Assembly: GCA_030916685.1 (NCBI GenBank)
Contig: JAUPWD010000001.1
Span: 1 to 6,923 of the forward strand
Source of the DNA: Patescibacteria group bacterium
GTDB lineage: Bacteria > Patescibacteria > Paceibacteria > Moranbacterales > UBA1568
DNA length: 6,923 bases
Direction of reading: 5' to 3'
Shown here: piece by piece, positions 5,103 to 6,923 of the stretch
Numbering within the stretch: position 1 is the stretch's first letter
How the letters are laid out: every line of letters begins with the position of its first letter
The notes under the pieces: model-generated
The model's database searches: none
Told to the model about the DNA's origin: nothing
What the model saw: the letters and a program-made list of their open reading frames with translations, nothing else
Translations under genes and position numbers: made by a program

Positions 5103-6116
5103 ATGCGTCTCGCTTTTTTTCTTTTTTCTTTCTTTCTTCTGATCGGTGCCGTGAGCTCCGTCTATTTTAGTTTTCAAGAAACGAAATCTCCGGCCATTTC
5201 CGAAACCGCGCCCGCCGTACAGGGGGTGGCAGATCAGAAGATGCTCCAGAATCTCACACCCGTACTCCAGGAGAATCGATCGCTCGCTTCAAGCTTCCGT
5301 CCGATCAAGAAAGAATACGCACTCAATCTCTCCATTTCATCTGCTCATGCCGCTATCATCCTTGATGCGGACTCCGGATCAATCCTCTATGACCACAATG
5401 CCGATACGCGCCGTCAGGTAGCTTCGCTCACGAAAATGCTTACCTCGCTTATCGTAATCGAACGAGTGAAGAACCTCGAAACGGCAGTGACTATCGGGGA
5501 TGAAATTTACGTTGAGGGAACTCGCATTGGGTGTCCGCGATCAGGATTCTGCAATGGGGAGCGAATGAAGATCGGTGAACAGGTCACCGTACACAATCTG
5601 CTCCGTGCGATGCTCATGAACAGCGCCAATGATGCTGCAACCGCACTCGGAAAGCATATCGGAGGGAGCGTCGATGGATTCGTCAAGATCATGAACGCAC
5701 GAGCGAAAGAGCTCGGGCTTTCTGATTCTCATTTCTGTACCCCATCGGGACTCGAGACTGACGGACATGAGACGGATTGCTACTCCACAGCGCATGACAT
5801 GGCGATCATCGCAAGCCAAACACTGAAACATCCGGAACTCTGGGAAATCATGCGCAGCGAAAAGATGACCTTTACCTCGATCGACGGGAAATACGAGCAT
5901 GAAATCTTCAATACCGACGAGCTCCTTGGACAATTCCCGAATCTCCTCGGTACGAAGACCGGGTTCACCCCCCTCGCTGGGCGATCACTCCTCGCCGCCG
6001 CGACGAATGAGGACGGGAAACATCCGGTCGTCGCCGTGGTACTCGATGATACGACGAGGTTCGAGAGCATCCGTTCAATGTTTCACTGGAGTTTTGGTTC
6101 TTTTGACTGGAAATAA
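5103..6116 (+). CDS. D-alanyl-D-alanine carboxypeptidase (S11, PBP5-like)
   Basis: A penicillin-binding protein of the DacA/DacF type that removes the terminal D-Ala from peptidoglycan stem peptides and so limits cross-linking. All three active-site motifs are present: S108-L-T-K111 (nucleophile and general base), S174-A-N176, and K285-T-G287. Residues 4-22 form a hydrophobic signal or signal-anchor with no lipobox; a spacer follows, and the catalytic domain runs from about 79 to 325. The protein stops shortly after the catalytic domain, so the C-terminal beta-domain and amphipathic anchor of classic PBP5 are absent; the N-terminal helix may be the membrane anchor. Four cysteines lie in the exported domain, C144/C150 in an extra loop before the SxN motif and C212/C226 after it, and could form two disulfides. 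The ATG is 20 bases after scpB, separated only by the repeat. Confidence 0.94.
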   Translation: MRLAFFLFSFFLLIGAVSSVYFSFQETKSPAISETAPAVQGVADQKMLQNLTPVLQENRSLASSFRPIKKEYALNLSISSAHAAIILDADSGSILYDHNADTRRQVASLTKMLTSLIVIERVKNLETAVTIGDEIYVEGTRIGCPRSGFCNGERMKIGEQVTVHNLLRAMLMNSANDAATALGKHIGGSVDGFVKIMNARAKELGLSDSHFCTPSGLETDGHETDCYSTAHDMAIIASQTLKHPELWEIMRSEKMTFTSIDGKYEHEIFNTDELLGQFPNLLGTKTGFTPLAGRSLLAAATNEDGKHPVVAVVLDDTTRFESIRSMFHWSFGSFDWK

Positions 6117-6120
6117 TCGA

Positions 6121-6149
6121 TAGACAGTATTCGCAAAAGAAGTGATAAT
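6121..6149 (+). promoter_or_regulatory. Probable promoter for mraY
   Basis: TAGACA (6121-6126, five of six to the -35 consensus) and GATAAT (6144-6149, five of six to the -10 consensus) are spaced by exactly 17 bases, four bases after the carboxypeptidase stop. A start near 6156 would give a leader of about 43 bases. A perfect TATAAT also stands at 6166-6171, but has no -35 at the right distance; it could be a second start. Confidence 0.6.
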
Positions 6150-6189
6150 AGGGGAGAGAGGGGCATATAATACGTGATATATGATATAT

Positions 6190-6194
6190 GGGAG
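6190..6194 (+). promoter_or_regulatory. Shine-Dalgarno that favours the mraY start at 6200
   Basis: GGGAG ends five bases before the ATG at 6200, a good spacing for a ribosome binding site. An in-frame ATG at 6188 would overlap it and has no such site of its own (a GGGGAGAGAGGGG purine run at 6151-6163 is too far away). It is the best ribosome binding site in the window; most other genes here have none. Confidence 0.6.
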
Positions 6195-6199
6195 ATGAG

Positions 6200-6923
6200 A
6201 TGCAGCTGGCTCAGATTCAAACGCTTCCGGTCGTCGTGAATGTCCTCAAGGTACTCATGACCGGATTTCTCGCCTTCGTCCTCGCCTTTCTCATTACGCC
6301 GCTCTGGACACACATTCTCTACAAATACCGTTTCGGCATCAAGATCAAATCAAATTCCGTCCAGGGGGACAAACTCACTTATGTCAGCTCGCTCCATGCC
6401 TGGAAAGCGAATACGCCAACCATGGGTGGTGTCATCATCTGGTCGACGGTGTTGATTCTCGCTTTCGCTTCAGAATATCTCTTTCCTTCCATCGCAATTC
6501 TTTTTGATACGAATTTCATTGCCCGACTCGACTTCCTGAGTCGTTCACAAACTTGGCTTCCACTCGCTGCGCTCGTTTCAGCAGGCGTGCTCGGTCTTTT
6601 CGACGATTACATGAGCGTTCGAGGCTGTGGGACGAACAAGGGCGGGGGCATGCGATTCTCGTTTCGTTTCTGGTGGCTTTTCCTCATCGCCGGTATCGGC
6701 GCCTGGTGGTTTTATTCCAAATTAGACTGGAACATGATCCATGTCCCAGCACTAGGAGACTTTCAGATCGGCTGGTGGTATATTCCACTCTTTCTTTTTG
6801 TCATACTTTTTTCCGCCATTTCCTCAAATGAAACCGATGGCCTCGACGGATTGAATGCTGGCGTGCTTTTGTTTGCTTTCTTTTCATTTGCCATCATCGC
6901 TTTCCTTCAAAACAGGGTCGACC
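6200..6923 (+). CDS. mraY: Phospho-N-acetylmuramoyl-pentapeptide transferase (3' partial)
   Basis: MraY is an integral membrane enzyme that transfers phospho-MurNAc-pentapeptide from UDP to undecaprenyl phosphate, making lipid I on the cytoplasmic face. Only the first 241 residues are in the window. Numbered from the ATG at 6200: a first membrane helix about 13-35, the loop H66-A-W-K-A-N-T-P-T-M-G-G77, the Mg2+-binding pair G132-L-F-D135-D136-Y, and S-S-N210-E-T-D213-G-L-D216-G-L-N-A-G, the second catalytic loop. Most MraY proteins have N-L-T-D where this has N-E-T-D. The final His-rich loop lies beyond the window. An ATG at 6188 would add four residues. The gene appears to have its own promoter after the carboxypeptidase gene; I cannot tell whether the usual dcw genes (murD, ftsW, murG) follow. 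Confidence 0.94.
   Translation, partial: MQLAQIQTLPVVVNVLKVLMTGFLAFVLAFLITPLWTHILYKYRFGIKIKSNSVQGDKLTYVSSLHAWKANTPTMGGVIIWSTVLILAFASEYLFPSIAILFDTNFIARLDFLSRSQTWLPLAALVSAGVLGLFDDYMSVRGCGTNKGGGMRFSFRFWWLFLIAGIGAWWFYSKLDWNMIHVPALGDFQIGWWYIPLFLFVILFSAISSNETDGLDGLNAGVLLFAFFSFAIIAFLQNRVD

Noticed and set aside
6181..6183. ATG as the mraY start
   Set aside because: Its frame meets TGA after five codons; the mraY frame uses 6188 or, more likely, 6200.
6553..6831. 92-codon open frame on the + strand inside mraY
   Set aside because: The mraY frame is open through the same DNA and carries all expected motifs; this frame is Arg-rich and matches nothing I know.

Overview
This 6.9 kb window is a compact, gene-dense piece of bacterial chromosome with no gene-free stretch longer than about 115 bases. 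It looks like Candidate Phyla Radiation / Patescibacteria DNA, probably a Parcubacteria- or Moranbacteria-like lineage. That is an inference from protein style: a ferritin-CCC1 fusion, a CPR-like ScpA with GPLPLLL instead of GPLDLLL, an MraY with NETDGLDGL, a short membrane-tethered Ada-type metal-binding protein, tiny intergenic gaps, and few Shine-Dalgarno sequences. TGA is used as a stop (end of the first gene), so I see no sign of code reassignment.

Layout, left to right. (1) 1-882 (+): 3' part of a ferritin-like/VIT1-CCC1 iron or manganese transporter whose start lies outside the window. (2) 884-903: a perfect 20-bp palindrome filling the gap between two convergent stop codons. (3) 904-1536 (-): a two-helix membrane protein of DUF1003 type carrying twelve uninterrupted heptads of acidic coiled coil. 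(4) 1547-1640: a 7-bp tandem repeat, then the intrinsic terminator of rpmA. (5) 1651-1938 (-): rpmA (ribosomal protein L27), alone in its transcription unit, with a good sigma70-type promoter at 1990-2017. (6) 2023-3682 (+): a divergent pair, a small membrane-anchored metal-binding protein and an MFS transporter. (7) 3713-5082 (+): scpA and scpB, the kleisin and winged-helix partners of SMC in chromosome condensation. (8) 5103-6116 (+): a D-alanyl-D-alanine carboxypeptidase (S11 family). (9) 6200 to the end (+): mraY, which makes lipid I, cut by the window edge.

The right half (scpA, scpB, carboxypeptidase, mraY) joins chromosome segregation to peptidoglycan synthesis and trimming, both parts of the cell cycle. 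The left half holds metal handling and envelope proteins around a ribosomal gene. All recognised proteins belong to known families, and I found no CRISPR array, transposase, integrase, tRNA or rRNA, and no clear defence system.

The most interesting unexplained signal is in short non-coding DNA. A 7-bp-period repeat occurs twice, 3.5 kb apart, with 23 of 24 bases shared. In both places it lies just upstream of a start codon and in the same orientation relative to the downstream gene, and at the second site it also supplies the stop codon of scpB. The palindrome at 884-903 and a hairpin that abuts the scpA start codon and overlaps a promoter are the next most interesting.
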